The position numbers were made by a program, and so were the translations under genes. A model generated the notes under the pieces. That model was not told the origin of the DNA. It did not search any database and saw only the letters and a list, made by a program, of their open reading frames with translations. This document shows, in pieces, positions 49,801 to 61,432 of a DNA stretch of 64,000 bases. Position 1 is the stretch's first letter; every line of letters begins with the position of its first letter. Location: NCBI RefSeq assembly GCF_019578655.1, contig NC_063257.1, forward strand, positions 4,588,001 through 4,652,000. Direction: 5' to 3'. The stretch comes from Ricinus communis (taxonomy: Eukaryota > Streptophyta > Magnoliopsida > Malpighiales > Euphorbiaceae).

Positions 49801-52800
49801 ATAAGTAGCAGTCTAACTGCATATGATAAACCTAAGTAACAAATCATCTCTTTATCATCTTCTTCACATGAAAAATATAGATAGCTGGCAAGTTCCATCA
49901 AGATTCTTGGAATTAAATAAATAAACATTTATTCCATACTTGCCCTTATTTCAGCTAGCTACTGTCATAATTGAACAAGGCTCCATGAGTTAACGCTTCT
50001 GATAGAAACTTAACATATTTCCCTTAATTAGTTTGACAAATTGTATAGTTCAAATCAAAATTTGATTAAAGTCCTTATTTCTTGAAATTTATTTTTCCTT
50101 GTTACCAAAACATCCAAATATAAATAATTGCTTCAAGCTTTTAACAAATAGAAAAGGATTCAGAACCTTGATTTCAAAGATAACAAAATACAAATGCATG
50201 TACTTTCTGCATATCCGTTGAAACTATATGCCAACTTGGTTACAGTACGTACAACCACAGCAGTGTGGAAACCAACAAGTTAATCAACAATAGAACACAA
50301 ATAGTATCCATGAAAACATATCCAGCTGCAGAACCCAAAACATGCTTTCAAAAACTAAATTTGCACATTAAAGCTCTTGTGCCATCTTTCAATTCCTCAT
50401 CTGATGGTTAAATATAATATGTCATGCATATAACTCAACTTTTCAACTACATTCCAAAAGATCACAAACTAAACAACATTCCTTTATGTATTTCACTTTA
50501 CAGCTAAAGAAGAATCAAACATGTATTAGAAACACTACAACTGGTCAGAGATGAAAATGGAATAATAAAGACAAAAAACAAAGTTGATGAAATTAAACCA
50601 CTGAATACAATTAGATCATTTTTACATCAGTTTAAACAAAATAATGATGTAGCTTTAGAAATAAACGAAAACATGGCAGTTTAAACAAAATAATCTTATA
50701 ATTTTAGAAAGAAACAAAATAAGAATTAATTGTATTAGAGAAATACAATTATTTGAAAAGTTAGAATTTTAATTAAACCTAACCAGAGTCTTAAACAAAA
50801 TGCCGTTCATTCAATTTTTAGTTCACCTAATGAATTATTACAGATAATAAGTCGATGCATGTCAAGAACTTTCACAATTTTAGATCATTGTTTCTACATC
50901 AATGTAACAACTTTGGAAGCAAAAGCAGCTTGTTTCCATGCCTTTATTTTGCACAAATTACTGCTTGATGTAAAACCATTGCTAAAAATGAAGCTGTCCC
51001 CAAAGAGCAATACCTTCTATGTCAAAGCTTTGTTGGTACAAGCATGATACAGTAAATTTCAAATCACTGGTTTATGAAAGTGAAATCATAAAACTTTTAT
51101 TATGCTGAGATGATAAATTTGATATTTGTAACTAATAATCTAATAGAGGAGAACCACCATGTACTAGGCTGAGATATTTTTGCTCATTAAGAAGCAGCAA
51201 ATATAAAATAATAAAAGCTCTGCAAAGAAAAACGCAGCCTTGTGTAAACAAGTCAGATGAGACATATAGCAGGGTAATCCCCAGTTAAAAAGAACTTTTG
51301 ATTATTTAAGCTATTAAATGTGCATCAACTGTAACAGAAGAATAATACATTTTCAATTCAGTAATCATCAGCTGTATGTGCATACAGAATCTCAAACAAC
51401 AGTAATGTAAATGGCCCCTTTAACAGTTTACAAAGCATAAACTGCGTTGCTTGACAACCCAGTCTCTCTCAGCACCTGGGATGACAATTTTACCATCAGT
51501 TAACCATTCTTATCACTGGCCAATTGTTCTGCAAAGTGTCCAAACAATGTGAACATTTTCCAGCCCTGTTTAACTCCAATTATCTGAAGCACCAATGCAG
51601 CAGTATCCAAGCCCAATAATCCTCATAACAGAGCTGGTCAGCATGATGCAATCATACCACAAACAAGCAGTTGAACTTCTATTACAACCTGTTTCCAAGC
51701 TTCAGTTATCCCTCCAAAATTTTCAAGATAGTAAAACTGAAGGCAACATGAAGTTTACTCCCCTATCAATATATTAAAATTCTAAGGCCTTCAATAATTG
51801 GAAGATGCTTCAGAAGTGAGTAACAGGTAAATACATGGTATGTTTTACTATCATTATAACCAAATTTCACATTTGCATATGAAAGCAAATGTGTGGGAGT
51901 AGTTCGACTCACAACATATGAGAGGAAAAAAGATGAAGGCATGATGAAGCTCCCAAAAAAGTCTTTTTTGAAAAGGGGGGGGCCAGAGAGGGAGTGTCAG
52001 AGATAACAAAATGGCATATAATGAATATAACCGTTCCACTAGTATCAGAATGCTTACTGACTTTACATATAAACCACTGCACAGAACACTAACATAACCT
52101 TAATATGTCCTAAACAGACTGCAAAAATAGCCAGAATTGAAGGAACTAACATGGTAATATAATATGATACACAGAGAATACATGCATGCTCTTAAATTCT
52201 TTCCATTGTTCAATCCGTTATACAAATGTTTACCACCTCAACATGAGTGTTATATGACCTTTGCTAGATTATATGGCTAAGCAGGTGAAAACTGTAAAAA
52301 GATACAACAGGTAGAATCCAGTTGTGATTAACACATTTCATAAGATTCTTCCAGAGGAATACAATTGCTTATTCAGAAAATGGTACCTTCGATTATTTGG
52401 ATGTTTGCATTTAATACATATAAAAGCCAAAAATAAACCAAAGTTCATCTGGATTAAAAAAATTGATCTAGAGATTTGTAAGGCTACCACACAGTGGATG
52501 GCAGAATGCATCTCTATATAGCTGAGTAAAGAGATCCACTTCTAAGTTATGGCTGTTTAGACTCCAAATGAAATGTCAAGGAATTAATTAGCCAAAACAA
52601 CAAAGTAATGAAATCACAAAAGAAAACAGCAGCATCACTTAAGAGTACTTTCTGCACTGCGTCTATAGAATTAACAAGGTATTTTCAAGCAAGTTGACAA
52701 ATATTATTTCCACATGTTTTCTTTTCAACCTTATCTTCCTGTTTTAGCAACATAACATAATAAACAATATCTTAATCATTAAAATTAATATCCCTTTCCA

Positions 52801-54823
52801 ACAAAATTCAAACCTCAATTAAGAAACATTGAGATGGGGAAAAAACAAACATTACTCAGATAGTAAAATATATGGACCAAGCACTAACTCACACAATGAA
52901 CAAATGCACAGATGAATAAATTGACCAATAATATATGAAACCTCACCAATTTACAACTGCAATTATTAATGGACCAGGAAGACTGCCAGGCGACTGCAAA
53001 AAGTCCAATAGAATACCAAGAGTCCTGTCTGCATCTGACATGAGAGCAACTGGGTCCAAAACAGGATGGCCACCAACCAGCCACGAAACGTTAAATAATC
53101 GTTTGCTTCCTGTATAACGAAGAGACAAACAAGCATAGGAATTAACATGATAAAAAAATAAAACACAAGCAAAGTCCTGAAAGGACTTAGACAGGAAATT
53201 TAACTGTTAAATTATACTGTGGAAACCTTTTAAACTACTAAGGTTCAGAATGCAAATACCTCTTGCAAAAGACTTATCAGAATCATTGGCATCTGCTGTA
53301 AAAAGCAATACATATTTTTCCAAAAATTTAAGCGACAGCAACTTTGTCCCAATAGAGCCAGGCTACAGTTGAGTTTTAAGAACCAAAAAACAACAATAAG
53401 ATCGAAATTAGCAAAATAGTTCGAACCTTCAACAACAAATGAAAATAAGAACAATATACTAGATGTCCTTGACCCAGAACATTCCTGTTGAAATATACAT
53501 TGATATAACACATCTAAATGCTCATATAGGTTGCAAAGTATTATAAAATAAAATAAAAATAAAAAAGCAAATTCAATATACTTCAACTGCAATTGCAAAC
53601 ACAGCATCCTTGAACTTAAGCATCCATATCCATAGTTCTTCAAGCCATCGTTCCACCTTACCACACCGTTGGAACTACAAATTTCCAGAATATAGGAATA
53701 ATAAGATACAAAACAATTGAGAAAAAACGTGCATCATTTACCATTAACAAAATGTAAGGGAAAAGAAGATAAGAACCAATCAAAATGACTAAAATTAAGC
53801 TAGATCATAATGACAGAACATTTAACAAAGCAAACCCACATAAAAATCAAAAGTAATTCAAATTAGAAACTAATACCAAAACAGTGCAAACATTTAGTGT
53901 GATTCCAAAGAGAAACAAAAAGACACCTGGAATGCCATTTCCTCTAGAATAGCAGAGAATAAATGGGTGCCACAAACAATAGATTGCCTCGCAATGACCG
54001 GAACATTATCTTTCAAAAATTCCAATAAGACAGGTACAAGTAAAGAACAATGCTCCGTTGCTTTCAAACTCATTTCCTCAATAATCCTGCCAGCCACGCA
54101 GTACAAAAATATAACTGAAAATCAACAAATGAAGAATATATTACCCAGTCTACCAAAAGCTTCTAATGAAACGGGATAATAAACTTATAATAGCCGTTTT
54201 AATATACCAAAAGATTTTAATAAAAGATATTCCCAAGTCTGCTTAAAACAATTTACTGATGCATATCAGCTTCTAAGTTCATTTTAAAAAGAGTCATAAA
54301 GCATTTAGCTTTTTATTGACAAAGTTTCAGGTAAAGCACGCATGCAATTACAGTTTTACTACATTGTTTCACGGCAGCTATATGAGAGTGAAAGAAATAA
54401 TCTGAAAAGCAAATTAAGCACAAAGAGAAAGGAATCGAGAAACCTGGTAGGTAATGCAATGGGTCCAAACTTTTAAAACAAAAATTGCACACAATAGTCC
54501 CAAATATGTCCCTAAATCTAAAGCTACGCTCAATATCACAAAAATAACTAAACCAAATTCTACTATGCAGACCGAAAATTGACACAAGAAAAATAAGAAA
54601 ACAAAGAGTTAGGGTTTAGAACAGACTCGAGAAGCATTTTTCTGACGAGACTCTCAGGAGAAAATTGGAGTTGCAGCAGGTAAGGGAAAAGCTCGGCAGC
54701 AAAAGACGGCTCCACTGACAAAATAATGTCTTTGGCCTGTTTCAATGAAGAGAGCTTGACTGCTAAATCGCTGTGGTTGTTCGCTGCCGTCAGGAGCGAG
54801 AGAGCTTGGTCCCTCGAAGCCAT
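34857..54823 (-). CDS. ESP4: Symplekin / PTA1 homologue (ESP4-like), mRNA 3'-end processing scaffold
   Basis: Symplekin is a nuclear HEAT-repeat scaffold joining CPSF and CstF for pre-mRNA cleavage and polyadenylation; Arabidopsis ESP4 also affects silencing. I place 27 exons: 54627-54823, 53927-54086, 53582-53674, 53260-53362, 52947-53109, 47118-47292, 46391-46519, 45679-46278, 44965-45588, 43879-43947, 43415-43528, 43094-43339, 42297-42344, 41986-42129, 41370-41531, 41196-41258, 40500-40610, 40309-40392, 40179-40226, 39456-39530, 38844-38939, 36776-36856, 36627-36698, 35965-36009, 35781-35864, 35573-35676, 34857-34971. They sum to 4005 nt (1334 residues) with no stop. The N-terminal symplekin/Pta1 domain spans about residues 85-320 ([20 protein letters not shown]). 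A variable Ser/Glu-rich linker covers about 540-700, including DPRR repeats. The symplekin C domain lies at about 1020-1210 ([34 protein letters not shown]). Exon 21 has a GC donor. All other introns are GT-AG. Confidence 0.93.
37209..38240. mobile_element. Non-autonomous DNA element with long inverted ends (MULE-like) in symplekin intron 21
   Basis: The outer ~140 bp at 37209-37345 and 38095-38240 are inverted copies of each other. For example, AGTCCCTAAGGTTTATATTC on the left matches the reverse complement of the stretch ending GGACTAACTAATTC on the right, and both reach GTGTTAGTCAAC internally. The outer tips, TAACTATGAAGTC against TTACTATAAAGTC, also pair. The interior is very AT-rich and noncoding. 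Long inverted repeats around noncoding filler suggest a Mutator-like derivative. I could not confirm a 9-bp target duplication, so class and exact ends are tentative. Confidence 0.6.
38337..38566. mobile_element. hAT-type MITE in symplekin intron 21
   Basis: The ends are 14-bp inverted repeats, TAGGGGCGGCCACA (38337-38350) and TGTGGCCACCCCTA (38553-38566), differing at one base. The flanks CTACTCAC (38329-38336) and CTGCTTAC (38567-38574) match at 6 of 8 bases, both mismatches being transitions, as expected for an aged 8-bp hAT target duplication. The 230-bp interior is GC-richer than the intron and has repeated ACCGG words. No transposase is encoded. Confidence 0.8.
47293..52946 (-). other. 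5.65-kb intron 5 of symplekin
   Basis: This is by far the longest intron of the gene, lying between the exon ending IIAVVN and the exon starting [11 protein letters not shown]. The donor on the minus strand is TTG|GTGAGG and the acceptor TTTGGCAG|TCTT. I find no conserved coding, no long repeat ends and no LTR. A small palindrome, GACACGTC/GACGTGTC, lies at 48173-48200. The length may reflect decayed insertions that I cannot identify by eye. Confidence 0.65.
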
Positions 54824-56655
54824 TTGGATAAATAAATTGGTGTTGTATCAATGTAGCTGTTGAGTTTTTGTTTTTGTTTTTTCTTTTTAGGGTTTTGAAG
54901 AAAAGTGATAATAGGGTTTTATCAGAATCGCTATCGGCATGAAGATGGAATTGGAATCAGAGCTTGAAAAACAGCCAGCGGGAATTATTTTATTGTTTAT
55001 GTAATGAAATAGTAGTGATGAATGATATAAGAGCAGATGTAGGGCTTTTGTTTGAAGTTATTATGAATTGGGTCGATTTTGGGTTTTCCAGCTTTCTGGA
55101 TGAACCGGAGCAGACTCCACTCGCTAATGAGCGCCGGTTGTGTTTATTTTTGCCTTTCATCCTTTACTCACAAACAAGTCATGTCGCCAAATCCACGTCA
55201 TCTCTTGAATCCACACTGCACATTCCACATCATATACATATTTATCTAGTAACGGACATGTCATCACATGTTTCAATGTGGCACATGACACATATGCCAA
55301 TTGTCCACCGGCATGTGTCCTTAGAAGGATTAGAAGGACCCATATAGCACATACAAAGTCAAATCTATATTGTATGTGCCCAAATACATATTTATGTTTC
55401 TAAATTTTTATTATTTATTTAGTTTAAATTCTTATTTTTAGTTTAATTCAATAAATATTTTAATTTATTTTTATATATTATAATATTTATTGGCATATAC
55501 TTTTATTTAATAAATTCACATGTTAAATATATTAAAAATAAAGTTTACGTATATATTAGTTAAATTATAAATTAAAAAAATTGTATAGAAAAAAGTAAAT
55601 TCGAATATTTATTATATTAAATCAAAAGTCAAATTGTTAAACTGACTAATCGTTATAGAATTAAAAAATATAAATATATATTTAGTTAATATATATTTAT
55701 ATTTTAAAATTGATATTAATTAATTAATTTAATATTTTAATTTTCAATTACAGCTCTCTTATATGATACAATTCTAACAATAAGAGCAAATCGGTAAAAA
55801 GATATGAAAAATTACAAATAAAAAAAAATTATTTTAGCATTAATATTTTTGAGTTGATCCAAACTGACATATACGAGTCTCTTTAACAAAAAATAAAAAT
55901 TTTAAAGAAAATTTTTTGTTTATATTTACTGTACATTTTATTTATACATCAAACTGATATATAAATTAGCACATATTATTATTAATCTAAATAATAAAAT
56001 ATAAGTTGGTCATCTAATACCAAAATATAAAATTACTCATATTATTTTTCTATTTATTATTATGATATAAATATGAAGTCTAAATAAGAATAATTAATAT
56101 ATTTAAAGAAATATCTTTTATGTAAGCAATAAAAGAAATTTGTAAGTATTTTTAACTCATACTATTAGTATCAATTGAAATAAAATTAAACTGTAATTAT
56201 CACAATTAAGGAATAAAATTTAACCGGTTAATAGCATTAAAGTGTAAATTATCATAATTAAAAAATAAAATTTTATCAGTTTTAAATATAGTTAATACTT
56301 TAAATATTTATATTTATTTTCGATTTTTAAAGAGAGGTAGCTAATAACTATATGGACGAGTGATCTTTTATTAAACTAAACTTTTTTTCCGAAAATTATT
56401 AAAATAAAACTTTTAAATCATATAGTAACTACACATTAACCTTATAATGAATTAAATTGGTTCTAAATCATTGTATTAATCTGATTAAAAAGTACATTTT
56501 GTGTCAATTTAGGCTTGATTCCAAAGTGAGGGAGCCAAAATGCATATTTGACCAATTACAAGTTGACAGGAGAAAATAAACAAACTGGTACAAGAATCAA
56601 ATAAAATTTGCCACCGAAATCAAAGATTTTAGGGTTGGGGCTAGAGCAAAAGAAA
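54824..56655. other. Divergent spacer between symplekin and UFC1
   Basis: The two genes are head to head, 1.83 kb apart, so both promoters lie here. The ~150 bp next to each start are of mixed composition, while 55380-56500 is extremely AT-rich with no coding potential. A short frame at 54964-55347 shows no recognisable protein. No TATA box stands out from the AT-rich background. Confidence 0.5.
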
Positions 56656-58413
56656 ATGGAGGGATGGGATCCGAACACGAAATCAACATTGACACAGATC
56701 CCACTTCTGGCGACAAAAGCAGGTCCAAGAGACGGAGCAGCATGGACACAGAGATTAAAGGAAGAGTACAAAGCTTTGATCGCATACACTCAGATGAATA
56801 AATCAAAAGACAATGACTGGTTTCGAATCTCGGCAGCCAATCCAGAAGGTACACGCTGGACAGGGAAGTGCTGGTATGTCCATAACCTTCTCAAGTATGA
56901 ATTTGATCTCCAATTCGATATTCCCATTACTTATCCGTCTACTGCTCCCGAGATTGAGTTGCCTCAGCTTGATGGCAAGACCCAAAAGGTTTCTTTTTAA
57001 TATTTTTCAAAATTTTGTGTTTTAAGGTTTTGCTTTTAGGGAAATTTGTTAATTTTTGTATTTTTATTTGTGGTGTTTGTAGATGTATAGAGGAGGGAAG
57101 ATTTGCTTGACTATTCATTTCAAGCCGCTTTGGGCTAAAAATTGGTATGTTTATTAATTAATCTTAGTGCTTGTTGATTTAATTTTCTTTTTTCGAAGTT
57201 GTGGATTTGTCATCTATTGCAGAGTCTATAAATTTTTGTAAACTGGCAAGGAACTAATATGACCGGGGATATTGATATTGCAATGTTGTTATTATTTGGG
57301 TTTAGAAAAATTCTACTGCGTGAGCAAATAAATAAGTGGTTGTCATAGTTCATACGTCCTTTTTATGCTCTGTATTTCTGAATCACTGGTTTACCCGTAG
57401 GCTGTGTTCTTTTGCACCTTTACGCGAATACACTCTCTGGTTATTTCTAATGCAACTTAAGCAATTGCAAAGTTTTAATAAACCTGACTAATAGTAGAAC
57501 AGCTTCATAGACCTTCAAAATTTCGGTGATTCAATTGACAGTTCAAGTTAGGGACTGATTAGGATGAATTTGTAGATGTCCAATGGAATGTTTTATAAGG
57601 AAATGAGGCTTCGGTTGAGGCTAAATATTCGGTTGCATGATGTTCAGAAGAACGGAAAGGGAATTAGATAGTAAGAGACTAGAAATGGAAATAGACAGTT
57701 AGAGATTATGTAGAGCAAAAAGGTGTTGGGAAGCTCACAACTAAGATTCTGAGCTGTAATTCTCATATATTTCCCACTCTCTTAAAAACACTATTTTGCT
57801 TACAGATTTCAAAGCTCTAACCGATTGGAACATTTTCGAACATCAAAAAGTATTTAAGCACAAAATCCCTGTTTGAAAACCCTAATATCTTTTAAGTGAG
57901 GAGAAGAACTTATCAACAGAAGGCAAAGAGGATCACCAAAGTGGCAACTCTGCCTTTGAAGATTACTAAAGAAAAGAAGAATCTAGAAAGATTTTTTTTT
58001 TTTTTTGCTGATTGCAGAATGTTAGGTATCCTGAATGTTAATACGAGCTTGTGACATTTTCAGCGAATTGGTTCAACATAATATAGAGTACGAGTGATTT
58101 AAATAGAATGAGCATGCTGAATTGTTAAAAGGATTTGCATTTGATAATTGGTCCATTGCTTGTGCATGCTTCTTGAAATGCTGTTTTCACTTTCCAATTT
58201 TTTTTCCCTTTCTTTTCTTCTTCCATTTCTTCTGGTTAAAATTATAAACTGATAGTATTATGATTTTGATCTTGATTGGCCAGTCCAAGGTTTGGCATCG
58301 CACATGCACTTTGTCTGGGTCTTGCTCCATGGCTAGCAGCAGAGGTTCCCATCCTTGTGGATTCTGGCATGATTAAGCACAAAGATGATGCCACCCCATC
58401 CAGTGAATCTTAG
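56656..58413 (+). CDS. UFC1: Ubiquitin-fold modifier-conjugating enzyme 1 (UFC1)
   Basis: UFC1 is the E2 enzyme that accepts UFM1 from the E1 UBA5 and passes it, with the E3 UFL1, to targets such as ER-bound ribosomes. Exons are 56656-56988, 57083-57144 and 58284-58413, with introns of 94 and 1139 bp, giving 174 residues, close to the usual plant length. The protein starts [18 protein letters not shown]. It contains [20 protein letters not shown] and the E2-like core [17 protein letters not shown], with [17 protein letters not shown] after it. The catalytic cysteine in GGKICLT is residue 119, directly after the exon 1-2 junction. The exon 3 segment [20 protein letters not shown] is strongly conserved. 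The ATG follows a purine-rich GCAAAAGAAA context. The frame is intact and the identification is firm. Confidence 0.97.
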
Positions 58414-59157
58414 CTATATAATGTATCATACTGGCTGTAAAAGCATTGCGTAATTTAAAGCTTGGTCAAAGAGAATAAGTGTTGAGGGACAGTAGATGCA
58501 AGTTACAGGATGTTTTGTTGATGTACGATTTATATGCAAATACTACAAAATTTGAGCTGATCGGATACAACAATTTTATGCATCCACTGTCCGCATTTCA
58601 AAACTATGGATGTCAAACCAAAAGTTTGAAACTCCTTGCATCCTTCCTTGAAATGCAGAAAATCATGAGAGCTCTTATTCTTCTTTTATATGAGCACTGT
58701 GTTTGATCTGGGTTGTTATGTTGTATAAAATTTGGGTATGAAATCTTGAGCTTTTTCTTCATTTACATCCTGTTTAAATGTATTTGCTAAGATCTTGTTC
58801 ATGGAGAAATATTTACTCCCAGTACAATTGGAGAAGTGTTCTCCTCTGACAAAGTTGGACATTCTTGTTTGTTCAGTTATGGTTCATTTTGAGATTTGAT
58901 ATATTGACTCGTCTGGTTACTCATACACGATCCAATTTCAGTCTGTCATTTTGAAGTCCAATAGCTCAGTTTCTAATACAGATTACATAGGTTAGTCTCC
59001 TTGTTGGCAACCCCAATGCTTCGCGTAATGGATTTCATATCTTGGTCTGCCTTTATCGTGGGACACCAGAGAACAATGATAACCTATGAGTGTGAAGAGC
59101 TGCCAGAAATCTTAAGCCTCTTCTGCGATACTGATGATCCAACAAAGATACACGGGG
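58414..59157. other. UFC1 3' flank and spacer
   Basis: This probably includes the UFC1 3' UTR. A small open frame at 58479-58706 is not recognisable. The right end (from about 59000) may already be decayed sequence downstream of the NLR pseudogene on the minus strand. No other element is seen. Confidence 0.5.
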
Positions 59158-59557
59158 TGTTTGAAATTTTCTACCAATATGCGCTGTTACTCCTTTTGCA
59201 ATTTGCCATGCTTCTCCAGATCAGGACAATCTCCAATGGTTTTGACAAATGCTGGAGAGCATCAGAGATTTTCTGGCAATGAATTCAGATTCCGGCAACC
59301 TGTGAAGGCTAAAAACCTGCCTATTCGTTCTGGCATAATCTGTGAATGTCGAAGAGTTGTTTGAAATTTTCTACCAATATGCGCTGTTACTCCTTTTGCA
59401 ATTTGCCATGCTTCTCCAGATCAGGACAATCTCCAATGGTTTTGACAAATGCTGGAGAGCATCAGAGATTTTCTGGCAATGAATTCAGATTCCGGCAACC
59501 TGCGAAGGCTAAAAACCTGCCTATTCGTTCTGGCATAATCTGTGAATGTCGAAGAGT
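59158..59557. repeat. Tandem duplication, 2 x 200 bp
   Basis: Positions 59158-59357 and 59358-59557 are direct head-to-tail copies. By eye I find only one difference, T against C in CCTGYGAAGG. Each copy contains the terminal LRR and C-terminal tail of the NLR pseudogene on the minus strand. The near identity indicates a recent duplication or an assembly artefact. Confidence 0.93.
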
Positions 59558-60825
59558 TGTAAATCCCTAGGTTTATAGATGTCGTAACAAATTGCAGTGC
59601 TTCAGGCAGAGATGCCAATTCTGCCAGTGTAGGGAGACATTACAAACCATCCAATAGATGCCAGATTTGAACAATACACAAGAGTTAGGTGCCCCGGGGC
59701 TGTGGGTTGTTGCATAGCTATTGGCAAAGAAGTAAAGCCGCCGCAGTTCTCAATGGAGAGTAATGGAAGGGAGCTGAGTCCTATGATTTCATCTGGAAAA
59801 GAGACTAAATTAGGACATTCTCCAGGGAGGTGAGGTTTGTCCATCAATGTGGCAAAGCGTTGAGCTCTTGACACCAGCCAATTAGGGACTTTAGATATTT
59901 AAACTCCGCAAAATTTGCAGGCATTGAGGTAAGCTTGGGACAAGAACCAACCTCGATGACAGGAGCAAATCCCATCTGAGATGTTGGATCACCCTTCCAA
60001 GCAGTTCCATAATCCAACAAATCAGCTATGATTTTTCTGTGATTAAAATTAAGATGCACATCAACATTTCAGATCAAAGTGATTGTGCACTCTTTGGTAA
60101 TCGTAAGCTAATTGGGCAAGTATTGTCTTCCCTATTCCTCCAATCTCAAAAATTGCCATAATGCAGGTATCAGGACATGTCTTGCCGTCTGCTACCCTTT
60201 TCAAGTCCTCTCTACCATAAACTTGTGACTTGTCTAAATGAGGTCCGGTTCTCCAATGTCAGCTACCTTATAGACTACAGATTCCTTGAATTGGAAGTTA
60301 GCTATTTCCTTTGCTATTCTATCCAATCTCTCTCTAATATATTTCACTCTACATAGCCTATTAAAGTAATTTGAAGTTGATTCCAGTTAAACAGAAGTCA
60401 TCCGTACCTCCCTTTTTATTTTCTTTATCTACAGTCGAATATATTAGAATTCCTTCTCCTGATTCTTTGGATCATCCGCTAAAGAAATAGTTGTTGAATT
60501 TGCTCTAGACCCTTTATCCCATGAAATGCATTAAATATCATTTGCTGAAAGGATCCATTGAATTCTCCTCGCCATTGGTCTGCAAGGATCTTGGAGTTTT
60601 CTTTCAGAAATTGAGAGCTAATTTCGTCCAACAAGTCATCAGCATCAGATGCAACAGCCAATAGCTTTGAGCTTTGGTAGCAAAAGCTTGATCTTATCAT
60701 CTGTATCTTGTCTGTCCTCTCTCTCTTATTACATTTTGAACGATCTCCTTGAAATCTCGACGAGTTTGTAATTGGCCCAGGAATGGAGAAGCTAGCTTAT
60801 ATAAGACTGCCTGTACAAGAGCTAA
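59158..60825 (-). pseudogene. CC-NBS-LRR (NLR) disease-resistance gene, internally deleted pseudogene
   Basis: Intact relatives are cytosolic immune receptors. Reading the minus strand, the coiled-coil part begins near 60825 (SPFLGQLQTRRDFKEIVQNV) and includes DADDLLDEISSQFLKEN near 60625-60660. The linker RVKYIRERLDRIAKEIANF follows near 60290-60350. The NB-ARC P-loop GGIGKTILAQLAYDYQ lies at about 60105-60150 and the start of the next motif, HNHFDLKC, near 60065. A stop follows at once, and the sequence jumps to late LRRs (SCPKLTSMPANFAEF near 59930, ECPNLVSFPDEI near 59810). The last LRR (GCRNLNSLPENL, then DCPDLEKHGKLQKE) occurs in each of two tandem 200-bp units. Most of the NB-ARC and early LRRs are missing, and frameshifts and stops occur throughout. 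It is non-functional. Confidence 0.85.
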
Positions 60826-60949
60826 AAAATGATATAATCAAAGAGTCCATGGCAAAATCCACTAAAAGAGCAATTAATAGTGAAGAATGATTGAAGATCA
60901 ATGTGGAGATAATAGAAGAGTTTTTCTTTGACCAGAGAACGAAATGACC

Positions 60950-61432
60950 TCATCGAGAGTTAAGGGAAATTGCATCCTTCTGAATCAAACGATCCAGATC
61001 GTCAGATATATTCAAAGTCCAAGTAGGATCATGCACTAATTCAAGGTTTCTCGAAACCCAATCAGCTACAGCATTGGCTTTTCTACTCACAAAAGAGAAA
61101 GAACAAAAGGCAAAACAATTAGCCATACTCCTGATGTCCTTAACAACAGACTTGATCTCGCAAGGGACTTCCTTGTCATGGTTTAGAATGCTGTTAATAA
61201 CCAATAAGGAGTCAGCTTCACAATCCACCCTATTTAGCTTGAGGAAGATTGCATGGCTGACTGCGTCCCTTAGAGCAATAACTTCTGCTACCAGTGCTGA
61301 AGAACACCTGATTTGTCGAACTCCTCCACTAAACCAGAAGAGTTTCTACACACAAATGCCACAACTGCCTTCCCCTCTCGCTGGCTAAAAGAGGCGTCGA
61401 AATTGATATTCACAACACTAATAGTTTAGCTC
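60950..61432 (-). pseudogene. RNase H-like (RVT_3) retroelement fragment, frameshifted
   Basis: On the minus strand the sequence starts VNINFDASFSQREGKAVVAF near 61432, where the first catalytic Asp of the RNase H fold is expected. A frameshift near 61320 moves to SSALVAEVIALRDAV, then LNRVDCEADSLLVINSI. The terminal motif SRKANAVADWVSRN is at 61028-61075, and a stop follows at 60950-60952. This order fits the C-terminal RNase H domain of plant LINEs or their domesticated single-domain relatives. No reverse transcriptase precedes it in the window. It is degenerate and probably a retroelement remnant. Confidence 0.75.

Noticed and set aside
54964..55347. 127-residue open frame between symplekin and UFC1
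   Set aside because: No recognisable domain. It lies in the promoter region of the two divergent genes and its composition is local.
59001..59570. Plus-strand open frames over the tandem repeat
   Set aside because: The minus strand reads as terminal LRR of an NLR, and the plus-strand peptides are merely duplicated by the repeat.
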